DNA of 64,000 bases from Clitopilus passeckerianus (taxonomy: Eukaryota > Basidiomycota > Agaricomycetes > Agaricales > Entolomataceae): NCBI GenBank assembly GCA_944990035.1, contig CALYLX010000067.1, positions 1 through 64,000 of the forward strand, written 5' to 3'. Positions within the stretch are counted from its first letter, which is position 1. Each line of letters starts with the position of its first letter. Shown here piece by piece: positions 22,283-35,800 of this stretch. Made by a program: the position numbers and the translations under genes. Under the pieces are notes generated by a model. That model made no database searches and was not told the DNA's origin. It was given only the letters and a program-made list of their open reading frames with translations.

Positions 22283-25200
22283 TTAGATTGAGGTGGGTTC
22301 GACAACATCAGGTTTGAACCGTAATCTCGCCAACAGAAGAGTCGCCCAGGGGTCACCGATTTTGGAGACCTTCGCAGTAGCCCGCGACTCTTCTTGAATA
22401 GGTTCGTCGTAAGTAGGGCCACCGAGGTCATGTGGGAGATGTCGGTCTGTTGTCCATGTGCCCCACGGATGCCCAACTGGGGGGTTCGAGTATACATTGA
22501 AGCGCACCTAATGGTATAGTCAGCCAACGGCGCGAATTATCGTACTAGATCAACTCACTTGACCGTCAGGATGGTTGTGGCTCACGAACAGACCGTGGTC
22601 GGGAGAGTCGAGCTTTCCAATTACTGTGGGGTGTTTAATGAGCGATGTACTCCAATAGAGCCAATGAGGGAACTTACTTAAGAAAAGGTCTTCTCGTTGG
22701 ATATGGTGCCGTTCTTCATAAATTTGCAAGATGGCATTCGCATGAAGCTTGAACCATTTCTTCGGCACCTCCAAGGTTTCCATGTACCCATAGACGGTAG
22801 TCTCGGCACATACATATGCGGCTTTTTTCCCCGCCCTAAGCGGATACGAATACCTTCTGCTGACCTTTTGCCTAATTTGATATGATCAACACGACTGGAG
22901 GTAAACAGTAGGCCACGTCACTTACACGCTCCCATGCCCTCGCGTCCGAAAGGTTAGCCACCCCACTATGGCGTCGAGACCTCTCTGGGTTGAGCTTCGC
23001 TTGTCGGTCCTTGACTCTCTTTTCTGCACCTTGCCATAGCCACGTAATGAAGGGAGTCCTCTCGTTTCCTCTTCGTCCGCTCGTTCCGGATGGAAGGCGT
23101 TGAATAGGGTGATGAAGGAGCCTAAATCTTTCGAGAGATATCCCACTGCTCCTAGCTCCACTGGGATGGGATTCCATTGGGGAAGCGTCACTGGAAATGA
23201 TGGCCATTAGTGATATGCAAACATGACCATGAAGACACTTACGAGACGGATGGAACGTGTGGTTCTGACTCAAGAGCAACCTGTATCTCCTCTCGTCTTG
23301 GACAAATAGAGTTCGGTCGTCTCTAGGTGGCGGAGATTCCGTTCTTTTCTGGAAATGTGTCGACTCTTGTAGGATATGGCTGGGAATTCTGATGTCGCCT
23401 TTAGCGGGTTCTATGCTTGGGGATGAAGACGCCGAGGACGATGACGAAGAACTGGCTGGGTTTGGGGTGTAGATGACTGGTACTGGCATCCTAACACGTG
23501 AAGCAATGGTCTTTTCGCTTATGGAGAGCTGCCCGGCTTCGACACCAAGTTGAAGGAGCTCGGACTGCGCGCTATGATATGTATCATCAGTAGAAGGCAT
23601 GCTCAAAGGTGAGCTCCCCGTTTCTAGAGAGCGTACTGGATGTCAATTGATCATATACGAAACGAGGGAATAGACATGCTCACCAGGGGTGTCCCTCGAA
23701 TCGACCAGAGGTAAAGGCACTGGCCTCATGTCAGGTGAGATTCGCTTTCGTCCCCAGACGCCTTCATGAGCGAATTCGCTGGTACCAGGAATTGGAAGCG
23801 GTGCGGACGCCTGCGAAGGCGTGTCGCCTAGTGATTCAGCGCCACCCTTCCGTTGTTGGTGGAAAGACTTCCGCAAGGCCCTGGTATCTCTGACGATTTC
23901 TCCGAAGGTAGGCCGTTTTTCTGCCGCGCGGTCCCAGCATCTCTGAAGCAAGCCCAAGATCTCGGGAGTGCTGAACAAGGAAGATGGCATTGGCGGGCGA
24001 ATATTCTCCTCTACGAGGTGATCGTCTAAGTAAGTCTCCTGCGAATATAAGAAGAGGTGACTTACTGAGGATGAAATTCCGCACGGCATCGTCCTCCGCC
24101 TGGGGCCAAGGTAATCGACCCATACCCAAGATCTCCACGCAGCATATTGCAAAGGCGTACACATCCATTTGAGGAGTCAACGTGCTTGGGTTCGCGCCCG
24201 ACATGAGCTCAGGCGCTTGCCAGCGAAGAGTTCCATCTAAAGAAAGTTCAGTAATAACGCTTGACGATAAGCAAATACTGCATACGAGGTCGAGCAGGGG
24301 TACCACTCAGTCTATAGGCTTCCGACTTCATTTCGCTTTGACCGAAATCAGAAATGACACATCTCAGTTGATCGTCCACGAGTATGTTGGATGCCTGAAA
24401 GAAGAGAATGAACATTCGTCATGGTCGTGTTGTTGGCGCGAGAAATGAAGAAAAGAACGCCAAATGAAAATATGAGTTCGCCGATCTGTCAATGACACAG
24501 GCGAGAACTGGGTGAAGTCCGCGCCACCGCATTCATGATCACGGCCATCAAACCCTGTTTCCGACCTGCCTGGTTTTTCCGTCAATTTGCCGAAAGCCCT
24601 GGCAGGCAGATCTCGAAACCCAATCTCGAGATACCCCGAGACATAGGTGACAACGCACAAGGAGCGCGAAACCAAAGCGACCTGACGTACCTTCAAGTCA
24701 CCATGATAGACCTTATGACGATGCAGGTGTTCCATTCCTGTCGCAATCTCCAACATGAATCGATGGAGATCTGATTCCCTCGGTATCCGTGGTCCGCTAT
24801 TCTGGCTCCTAGAATTCCAGATAGGATACGCAGGTGAAAGCATTGACCCAGTGGTGGTACCACCAGATGTCGATCGTTCCATGAGAACGGGTGAGATGAC
24901 CGACCAATCTCCGTCGTTGGCAATAGTAGGACGCGGATGGTCACCGCCTTTACCGAACGAGAGCCCCAAACCTCCGTTACCTTCGTAGTCCACGCCTGGT
25001 AATCTCTTCAGATATCCGACCAGATTGCCTTCCATCAAGTATGGACATACGAAGAACCACGGTGGGTCTCCAGTCGTGCTACTCGCCCCGTACAGTTCCA
25101 AGACGTTTGGATGAGGTGGAAGACTTTTCCAAATTTTGGCTTCACGGAGAAACAATTCTCGTGGGGTCAAGGGGGAAAGAACTTTGATTGCGACCACAAG

Positions 25201-28200
25201 TTTCTGATGAGAGGAGTGGGAAGACGACGTAGATGGAGTAGAGGATGACGCTGTCGACGGTCGGGAAGAGTTACTGCTGACGTAGTTGGCAGATGTGTGG
25301 AAGGTGGGTACAATCGGATAGGGTGGTCGCCAGGCCCCTTTGTAAACATCAGAGAAGAATCCAATACCGATCTTCCTTTCACGGTCTACTTCGTATCTAT
25401 TCCAGATAAATGATTAGCAGGGATATGGGAGAGAGTCAGCAATGCGAACCTCGTAATTGTCCAACTTGGTAATCCACCCACGCCAGCACCATCCACTTCT
25501 TCCGACTCTCTTTTGACCTTCTTTCTCGTGCTACCTCTTCCTCGCGCCTCTCCTCTACCTTTACTCTTTCGTCTCTTCGAGCTTCCTCCTCTCTTCCGAT
25601 CTAAGTCCTCTGCTTGCCGACTCAGTCTCCGAAATGCATCAATACTGCCCTCGATAAACTCTCTATGCAGGGTTGCCATTTCCTCCTCCTCGTCTTCCCT
25701 CCTTAACGTCCTCGCAACTTCTCTCTCATCCTCCAGACTTGATCCCGTCGCAGAAGCAGAAGAAGGGTGCTTGACGTGTTCAATTGACGAACCCGTCCCA
25801 GCAGTCGAGGTTGAGTGCTGCCTGGTAACCCCCGGGCTACTGGCCGAAGTAGTGCTCGATAATGCGGTAGGCTTTCGAGAAGGAGAAAACGGCACTGGAT
25901 GTGGCCTTGCCGTACCCGAGCTGGAGGTTCGCCTGGCCGGTGGTGGAGGCGGTTGGGGAGGTTTCGGTTTGGCACCACCCCCACTGGACCTTCTACTCAT
26001 CTTCGACACTGCGCTGATCGTCCTTCCCAACACTGGTCTTCCTTGCCTTCTCCCTTCCTCATTCGTCGCGTCCTTCAAGTTCCTCAACATCTCCTCCTTC
26101 TCATTCTTGATCTGCTCCTCTCGCTCCCGCCACTTGTCCTCCCACCTCTCGTGCTCTCGTCTTAATGCCACTATTGCCTCTAGCATCTCGTCCCGCCCCA
26201 CCTGCGTGATCTTCATGATTTCTTCGTCCCGACCAGTAGCGAGTGTCTGCTTGAGTAACGCAGCGAGTTGTCTGCTATCCGAGCGAATCGATGATAGTAT
26301 CAGTGAAGATAGAAGGGGACCCAGCACAGCAGGATCAACATTGTCAATGCTGATAGGTGAAGCGGAAGGTGCGATGTTCGAGATGGCATTGGGTGGTATG
26401 TGGTTATCCAAGGATATTGGGTCTCGTCGCGGTGTCTTCGTGCCATCTCCGTGGGCTGCAGCCGGTGCAGCAAAAGGGTCCTTAACGTCTGCCAAAGGCG
26501 TGACCGTCATCTGGCTGCCACTCAAATCCTCCTTCGCGTCCTCCACCAATGGGTCCAGGGTCCTCTGTCTGACAATAGGAGTCGTATCCAATGTCGCCTC
26601 CTCCAACTTCTCGGCTCCGGTTTTCTCTCCCCCATTCGTAACCGCAGGTACAGCGCCAGGAATAGCAGTCTGCCTCCCAAGTCCCTCCAGGACGCCTCTG
26701 AGCACTCTTATTTGAATGCCCAAACCGAACATCGTAACAGCATCCGTGAGGCCTTTCTCGCAGAGCTCAATCTCGAGCTTGATTTCCTCTCGCTTGAGGT
26801 ATCGTTTCAGGAACGGTCTTCGAGCAAGGGAGAGGAGAAGAGTTTGAATCTGTTTAAAGGCCCTGAATGACGAAAGTATTAGAACTATAGAGGTAAATGT
26901 TAGGATATGAACAGCCTGAACGTACTCGGTTAATCGCTCTATTGGCCTCTCTAGTTCCCTTCCAACGGTATCCTCTCCGACTTCGTGTATCTCTTCTGTG
27001 ACCCTTAACAGTATCTCTGCTCCATGTTCCACAAGACGAAGGCAGGCTTGATGATTCGTCTACACGTACCAAAAAAGTGAAGCTAATCAGTATATGTCGT
27101 GAATACCACAATGAATGGAGAAACGTACATCAACTCCCTCCAAATTATCCCACAAATTTAACAACAGCTTCGCGGCTGGCTCAAGCCCAGGAACCGGAGC
27201 GAGCTCGGCGAGCTCAGAGCCAATCACGAGTAGTTCGTGCACTACATCAGCAGCGGTGGGTCCAAATACTGCAGATGCTGCTTTTGATACGCGCTATGGT
27301 AAGGACGTTCGTCAGTGCCGGGGATAGGCGTAAATGATACGGAGAAAGAACATACCTCTCGAGTCCGTCGCCAACTGCTGTCCTCCAACTTCTCGTCCAG
27401 TTCAGGTTTCCTCTTCTTCTTGAAACCCCTGGCGCGGTATGGGAACTCCCCGGGATCCTCTGGAGTTCGTGGGCTCTTAGGAGAGCTAATTCCCTCATCC
27501 TCCGCTACATACAGACCCCACCACGACGAAGGCGGTGCGTCAGGTGGTGTGTCACTTCCTTTCAGCCGATTCTGTTGGAACAGCGGAAGGTTTGACGTGC
27601 TGAGAGGAGATGGTTTCTTGGCTTTCCCTTTATCTTTCCCAGGCGGACTACCCTCGTTAGATGGTGGTTTTGTGGGAGGGCTCTTGGATCTTCCAGAACG
27701 TGAGGATGATCGGTTTCGACGGCGGCCGAGTGATGCTCCGAGGAAGCCAGGCCTTTCGTCGTCCTGGTCGGATTCCTCAAGGAAATCCTCGAAAGGCCCG
27801 GTGATATATGTCATACTTGGGGTCCTTGAACCTTCGCTACCTGGAGCCTTGACATCCGCCCTAGCGGGCCCTTGGGTACCCGTCGTTGGGTCTGAGCTGA
27901 TTCGAGTAAGGGGTGCACTTGAACTGAAAGGCCCAGCTTCTCCATCCAGTGCGTCTCCGGAGAGTGTTTGGAGGGTACCCGTAGACGCTGCGGGAGATGT
28001 GTGGCGACCTCTTGAAGGTACAGCAAGGGAGGCCGCGGATGTCCCTGTGGGCGTCAATAGACCTGCTGGGATACGTGGTGTTAATGTGGGTGTTGAATTC
28101 GGTGAGGATTTTCGGGAGGTGGAGGATGTGAGGTGTGCGTTGGAATCCGAGTTGGATGGTGATATCTTCGGTGCTTTGTTGAAGATCTTGGGAGATGGCA

Positions 28201-28201
28201 T
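22283..28201 (-). CDS. MLKL-NTD-like/protein kinase multidomain protein
   Basis: One large gene of roughly 1,600 aa. Order: (1) about 280 residues of Ser/Pro-rich disordered N-terminus from MPSPKIFNKAPKIS; (2) an all-helical domain over four exons (about 27299-26700), with ELAPVPGLEPAAKLLLNLWD, NHQACLRLVEHGAEILLRV, IEELTE-type linker, RRPFLKRYLKREEIKLEIEL and MFGLGIQIRVL, matching the MLKL-NTD-like four-helix bundle common in Agaricomycetes; (3) a coiled-coil/Ser-rich linker; (4) a kinase joined through PSWTITRYEVDRERKIGIGF, with Gly loop GIGFFSDVYKG, VAIK lysine, HGDLK catalytic loop (Gly for Arg of HRD), ISDFG and WQAPE; (5) a C-terminal region of unknown function from LTLPQWNPIPVELGAVGYL to LRFKPDVVEPTSI. 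The frame joins across every intron I traced. An active TKL-like kinase is expected. Its role is unknown, and cell-death signalling is an inference. Confidence 0.8.
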
Positions 28202-30737
28202 CGTGGATCCACGATGTGTAGAAGACGAGATTGAGAGAATGAACGAGTTCTATGGGCCTGGTCGAGAATCGAGATGAATTGTGAAGAAGGGTAATGAGAT
28301 TGTCAATTGGGGTATAGGTAAATATAAGGAAGAACCAACAGAAGAGATCAGTCCTTCGCCCAGCCTTCTATATTGTGGTCGTCAGTGCAACAGCAGTCAA
28401 GGAAGCACTGAAGCCACGACGAACAGGCCGCAAGGCGATCGCTTGGGGACAAAGCGATCCGGAAATGGTAACCCTTCTCCCACTAGTTGGAACCACGAGA
28501 CGCCGGCTAAGAAATCCGCCGGATCAGAAGGGCGGTTCAGGAGATTAGATGATAGATCAATCTTTCGGCGACGGCTCGATGCTTGATGGGACGATTTTGA
28601 ACAGATAGGATCTTTTTGGTGTTCCTTACTTCGACGACGACCAGAGGACCAGGTTTTGCAGATGGAAGTGAATGCAGGGTCGATAAATCTCTTTTAAACC
28701 TCCCGTTTTACCGCTTACCGTGCAAACTTATTCTTCCATTATGCTGTCGTGAACAGCGCCTCCGGGAGGCGACGTCAATACCCCAAATACACTCTGACGC
28801 ACATCGGCGTCTTTTAGGCGCCTCCCCAGATCTGCCAATGCTTCTTAGCAACAGTTAATGAGTCCGGCCCGTATGTCCAAGTTCCGTGCGGGATTACATG
28901 TGTTTCGATGTAGAGGACAGCGGGAGGGCACGAAAATCACACGTTGGTTCTGAGCTCGGACAGCGAAGTTACGGGAGGACAGGTTTGCAATTCAGCCTTA
29001 TTCCTGTATCTAGCTCGGTCGCGGGGGCATCTTCACACGAAAGTGTGCATTCCCTTCACATCCCGGTACCTCTATCCAAGCATTACTCGTAGCTTTCAAC
29101 GAAGATACGGATACGACGTCACCGTTACTTCTCATCACCCGATGAGCATGTTCTCTATTCATCCGCATCTCCTCCAGGCTCTAAGATAGACTACCTCCAT
29201 TCAAGGGTCAAAAACACATGCTGTGCTCGAGAACTCGAAGCTCGGTGTAACTAAACCCTTTGACAATTCCCTCCTTCGCCCTGATATCCGTTTTAGGGCA
29301 GCTCTGTCGATCCTACTTGGCGTGCTGTGCTTTGCCATGGTTAGACTTCGGCATATCAATATGCCAGGTTAATTCTCCACATTCCGTACCTTCGATTCTT
29401 TGACTGTCCACCTCGTAACGCAGATTCTACCCAATCAATTTCCTATCGTAGGCATTCACGGTGAAGATTGGAGGAAGGCTCAATGATTCGGATAACCACG
29501 CACATTGGTGTCCCGAGCAAATCCCCTAACTCTAGCAGGTACATACGCAACGATCTCGCTTTTATCTTTCTTCTCAATAAAGCTACATGCAACAGGTGAC
29601 TAACGAAAACATTCTTGATCGCCCGGGGTCCAAAATAAAATAACCCACAGGTCGACTACCAATTTTGAGATCAGCGGAGGTTCGAACTCCGGGTCTCCTT
29701 GACTCTCAATGGCATTCGATGACAGCTCCAATTGGCTAATTGCGTGCTCTGTTGACCATTAATAGACACATATATATGATAAGACCACTTGCAGTCTCTC
29801 ATAGAGCTTCAGCCTCGGCGTTTAGTACTGGCCCAGTAGCATATATCTATGTAAGGCGTCCATTCTATTTGAATATGCTTCATAATGCATTCCTCTTATT
29901 TCTCATAAACATAAATGTAATGCAGAATTTCTGATTTCAATCTCTCAGGACTCGTTCCCATTGAACCTTGGTTTATCCGGCGCCAATTACTTCGTACGGT
30001 TTCATATTCCTTGCCTATCAAGACAAAAGGAGGTCTGTACTAAGAACCTCCAGCCGCCAACCGGGATTTCTGTGATTCTTATCCATCTCACCAGGAGTTC
30101 AAATCTCCTGCTCGCCTTCGCAACCCCGCGACAATAGCTGGTCCAGGCAAGGTCTGGCAGACTTTAGGAGCCGCAATATCGGGCAACCTGACTGAATCAG
30201 CAGCGTAAGCAAAATGACTACCCCAGATAGACCCTTCCTTGATGCAGAAAGGCCTTAAGCATATATTCCTCCGAGTTTACGAGCGACAAGAGACGAAGAG
30301 ACGCGACCCTCAGGACGCGTTATTTTGGCCTGTTTGTCAACAGCTTTGGCTAGGCCCGCTTACGTCGTAATGCTGACACTTTTTGTCAGCTATCGACCAA
30401 CCACCGAAATGGTTCCTTATTATTCCTCGATTATCTCTGGTCCACCTCCGTTAACTTTGAAGAGAGGGCGGCCCGTATTACCAACCTCAGAGTCATTTTT
30501 AGTACCTAAGTACTTGATTCGACCAATCACGTCTTTATTTCTCGGAATGAACCATGTTCACTGGCTCCATTATCAATCTGCATAACCATCTGGTATTCCT
30601 CGCTCAATTGCACTCGGCTACAACTTAATGAGAGCAGGGCTATGACCTGGCGAGAATGATATATATAAATCTAAACTCATCTCCTGTCAGAGAGAACAAA
30701 TCCAACCGAATTATCGACTCACCTAAGCTACTGTAAA
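28202..30737. other. Long intergenic region with tRNA-arm-like fragments
   Basis: About 2.5 kb without a supported protein gene. A T-arm-like sequence on the minus strand near 29685-29702 (CGGAG, TTCGAAC, CTCCG) and another on the plus strand near 30093-30109 (AGGAG, TTCAAAT, CTCCT) are well formed. Neither has a matching acceptor stem at a normal distance, so they are probably tRNA relics. The right end carries the promoter of the OYE gene. Confidence 0.45.
30661..30670 (+). promoter_or_regulatory. TATA-like box upstream of the OYE gene
   Basis: ATATATAAAT lies about 68 nt before the ATG at 30738, a plausible core-promoter position. Eye-based call. Confidence 0.5.
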
Positions 30738-32070
<1,333 letters not shown>

Positions 32071-32176
32071 TATGTTCCTTGTTCCAGTACGCTTCTGTTA
32101 CCGCCGTAAACGATTTCTGTTACAACATGTGTTTTTAATTCGAAACAGGCTAAAAATCTCATGTGTAATAGATATA

Positions 32177-32355
32177 TAGTGACAGGGAGATTCGAACTCC
32201 CGCCTCCAATGGAGGACCGGTACGGGTGGTAAACCACAAACCCTGTCGAAGAACGAGGTAGTATCCAGTCTCGATAGTGTAGGGTTTTGACCCGCCACTG
32301 TAGATCGTGGAGGGCCGGCTTTGACCGGTGCCTTAAGCCGCTCAGCCATGTCACC
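32177..32355 (-). tRNA. Class II tRNA-like gene, possible long intron
   Basis: On the minus strand a 7-bp acceptor stem (GGTGACA with TGTCACT, one G-U), TGGCTGAGCGGCTTAAGGC D-arm, variable arm CCTCCATTGGAGG and T-arm GGGAG/TTCGAAT/CTCCC with discriminator A are all present. The anticodon stem CCGGT...ACCGG is separated by more than 100 nt, implying an unusually long intron. The base at position 33 appears to be A instead of T. With that stem the anticodon would be AAG (Leu), but this is uncertain. May be a gene or a decayed copy. Confidence 0.5.
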
Positions 32356-32814
32356 GTTTGGTACAAGGCGTATACAACACCATAGTGCACTCAATCTGCA
32401 CTCGAGGATAATTCTCATCCTTACGGCAAGGAGATGGCTGCTTCATTGTCCCGTCAATAAGCTGGTAGAGCAGTTGGTGGTGCGATGCTATTGCTCAATA
32501 GATGAACCTCACAAGAAGTTGGCATGTCTTCGCACGCACTGAACGGAAATGAAGTGGCGAGACTGGGGTTCGAACCCGCATCATTTGGTGCCGACATGGA
32601 GGGAATCTGGGTAGATCGACAATGGTGGTAGTGAACAATGGAACGTGTGATTTCTGAGGTTTCTAGAGTCGTAGAAGTAGTGCGTAACAATCGTAAGATA
32701 CGGATAAAGTAAGGAAGACCGATAGCGTAAACAGACGTTCAAGATCGTGGAGTCGTAAGGTATGTAGAAGATTAGAAATTTGTGGTATCGTCGTAACGTA
32801 AGATGGTGTGCTAA
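32356..32814. other. Intergenic region, one T-arm-like fragment
   Basis: About 460 bp between the tRNA-like locus and the end of the large disordered-protein gene. A GGGGTTCGAACCC motif at about 32567-32579 resembles a tRNA T-loop, but no cloverleaf could be built. Confidence 0.4.
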
Positions 32815-35800
32815 TTATGCCACTCCCCATCGTGGGACGAAGCCTGGGGTGCTGAGAAGAAGGTGCTCTTCAGCATTATGCAGGGCTTGAAAGCGTCTTC
32901 GGAACCTCCCAGCAGACGGTAACCTGGATGTCCGCGTGCATGGAACTTCGTGAGGCTGGACGACATGACGAGGGTAGTCAGAAGGGACAGGTTCTTCATC
33001 TTGTATGGCCCTATCTTCCAGGGCGCGGGAACCTCGCTGGGAGGTAATAGTTGGGAGCTGTGCCTCGGCGAGAGATGCTTCAGAGGTCGAAGGTGGGGTA
33101 AGATGTGTGGCGAAAGCTTCGGGGGCCGAGGAAAGGGAGGAAGGAGCGGCGTGCCGGACGGATATTGCGTTCAGCGTTTGTTGCACGCTCTCAAGCTCTG
33201 CGAGCTGTAATTCTTCAAGTTTGATGCCGGGTGGCCTGCCGGCAACTAAAGCCTCAAGCTCCTTCAATAGGGCGTCTTGAGACTTCAAGTGGTTCCTGAG
33301 GGGTTCGACTTCGCCTTGAAAAAGAATTTCCGCTTTCCCAAGGCTTTCTGAGGCTTCCCGAAGATACTCTCGTAGCAAGGCCAGATACGAATGAATGCCT
33401 TGCTGATAGTCGCTGCCGAGGTGGTCACGGGTGTGGATTTCCATGATCTTCTGCGTCTGGTGCGCGACTTTGCCCGCATTATCGAACCAGTTTTGCAGGA
33501 CAGCCTTAATTGGCGGAAGGCGATCCGTGCGACGAGCATGAGCGCTGACTGAAGATGGAGCGACTGGTTCTGGGTGCCTGCAATCGGGTGAGGTGAAGGG
33601 TTCATTAGTTGCACCGCCTTGTGTGTCTTCATGAGCCACTGGTGGAGGGAAGGGTCTTGTGTTCGTCGCCATCGCAGGAGTCTGTTGCCCATTCTCCACT
33701 TGAGCCTGTGTTGCCTGCTCTACGTTCGACCACTCCATGCTCCCCGACACCAAGCGCTCTGGGACATGCTCTGAACTCTGCATCCAAATCGGCGGAACGC
33801 GTCCTCCATCCAGGTTGTGTCTCAAGTTCTCGCCAAAGAACCGCCAATATTGATTCTGAGACAACCAGTTACGGAAGTCGCCTGGAAGGGCGTTGGGGTA
33901 TGACAGCAAATTCGCGAGCATTGATGGGAGTATTCCGCGAGACATCTGGCTGGCAATTTCAAGGAGAGAACGGCGAAAATAGTGTTCATGATCCCGGAGG
34001 TCGGTAGGGGATGGTGGTGCCGTTGTGTGGTCAAAGTGATATTGGACGTTATGCAGGCTGCAGAGCGCCTCCCAGAATCTGTCTGATCCATCCAGCCATA
34101 GCTCGTAGCTCATTGAAGGCGGTTTGTGGACAAATATTTGTTGGATCAACCGTAGCTTGGTGGACTCGGTAGGTGATGGCGGCGAAGGTGGTGTGTCACA
34201 TGGAATAGATGTATTCCAGGGAGCGGCCTGCGACGACAGTGTTGGGGCTGGGCCATTCCTGCCTGTCACAAAATTGTCCCTTTCGTCACGCAAGTATGGC
34301 GCAAGGTGAGTTTTGACCTGGTCATCTTGAGAAGGATACCCGGTCCGATCTGACGGGGGTAGATATTCATAACCAGGAGGCCTCGTAAACCAAGCGGGTG
34401 GGTCGGAGACGTGTGGGTGACATTGAGGAACATGATGAGAAGCTCTACCCCCGTGGAAGGAAGGGTGATCTACCGTGGCATGGGAGGGTGGAATGGGGTA
34501 GCCATTGTCGGGGACATGTGGATGCGGCGCAACATTCTGTGGTATCGGAATGGGCATTGGCGACCGAGGGTCATAGGCAGCCCATGCGGTAGGTTGCACA
34601 ACTGCGGGCCGTGCTTCTCGTGCCTGCCTGCCGAAACCTAGACGATCTTGGCGAACAGTAGCCATAGTAGTCTCTTCTCCCGGTACCCCATGTTCTGAAT
34701 TGCCATGGGCCGGTCGAGATGAAATCGCTGAGACCTGTTGTGGCCGGAGCGGCATCCGAGGTCCTGCTCCCACCAACTGCTGGACCATCTGGTTGACGTT
34801 GCCGTGCTGCCAGCGTGGGTCCTCTGCATATGGTGCATCCGACGGGAGAGCTTGAGCTGCAGGTACAACGGGTCTCGGTTGTCGAGGATAAGGCCGGCGA
34901 AGGTGGATAACGGAAGGCTGGAGAGGGATAGAATCCATGGGTTCTGGACTCTGCGTGATTTCACCAGCGAATTTGGGAGCCTGCAAAGGAAACGAAAATT
35001 AGTATCATTATGAAGTGGTACGGCTTTGGGATATGACCAACCTCAGCCCTTTCACGTTCCTTCTGCCGTTGTTCTTCGATCCATCTCAAACGAGCATTTT
35101 GAGCTTTCGTGTTAAGTGACATCTGTGGCCAGGCGGGAGGTCTTGGAGTACGAGACGCGTGGTTATGAGCCGCATTTGCAGGCGGAGCTTGTCGTTGTGG
35201 ATGACAGGGTGCAGATATCTCCGGTGGGTTTCTCTCCTCAGGAGGAGCTGCAGCAACTGTAGCCTCAACAGTCGTACGAGGAGATGGTGCAAAAGGATCA
35301 AACTTGAATCCTGGGATTGCACGGACGGAAGGTACGGGTGGATTTTTCGTCGTGTCGGTGTCCGGAGGCAGCTTGATGTTGAGAACACAAGACTGTTGAA
35401 GCCCTGATAACAGGCCATCAAGCGTGTTCCTGGTGGAAGGACGGGTCGCGTTCATGGGTGGTGCAGGTGTCGTTGGTGCAGCTACACCAGCGAAAGGAGG
35501 TCTTGCGGAATTGGAAGCAGCACCCGAGGATGTGTACGAAGCCAGACTATTCTGACAGTTCAGCATCCTAACCTGCTCCAGTGGCTGTCCACCAACTTTG
35601 GTAGGGGTATTCCATTCGACCGGGGCGGTGTCTTCTCCTTCTTCCTCCTCCTCCTCCTCCACCTGGGTTTCTTCCACCACCACCTCATCCGTTCCACGCA
35701 TGTTCAATTTCGGAACCTCCAGCCTCGCAGTCACACCATTCCTAGCCTGCGTTCCAGGAGAAGGCGTACTATCAGCCGGCGAGATTTGCTGGGTATCCAT

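Noticed and set aside
22872..23606. Treating the 244-codon frame starting MSMPSTDDTYHSAQ as a separate gene
   Set aside because: The frame is continuous from the kinase tail (DSRDTP) through an intron into TGSSPLSMPSTDD, and its 3' exons belong to the conserved C-terminal region.
25513..26715. 400-codon plus-strand open frame
   Set aside because: It lies antisense to the kinase gene's coiled-coil/linker exon and has the Ser/Leu-rich composition expected from reading biased codons backwards.
27315..28277. 320-codon plus-strand open frame
   Set aside because: It is antisense to the Ser/Pro-rich N-terminal exon of the same kinase gene, with no family resemblance.
29640..29760. tRNA on the minus strand (good T-arm)
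   Set aside because: No acceptor stem or anticodon arm at the right distance, so at most a relic.
30060..30130. tRNA on the plus strand (good T-arm with GCTCGCC after it)
   Set aside because: No matching 5' acceptor strand upstream within a tRNA-sized window.
32540..32600. tRNA near GGGGTTCGAACCC
   Set aside because: The T-stem mispairs on both strands and no other arm can be formed.
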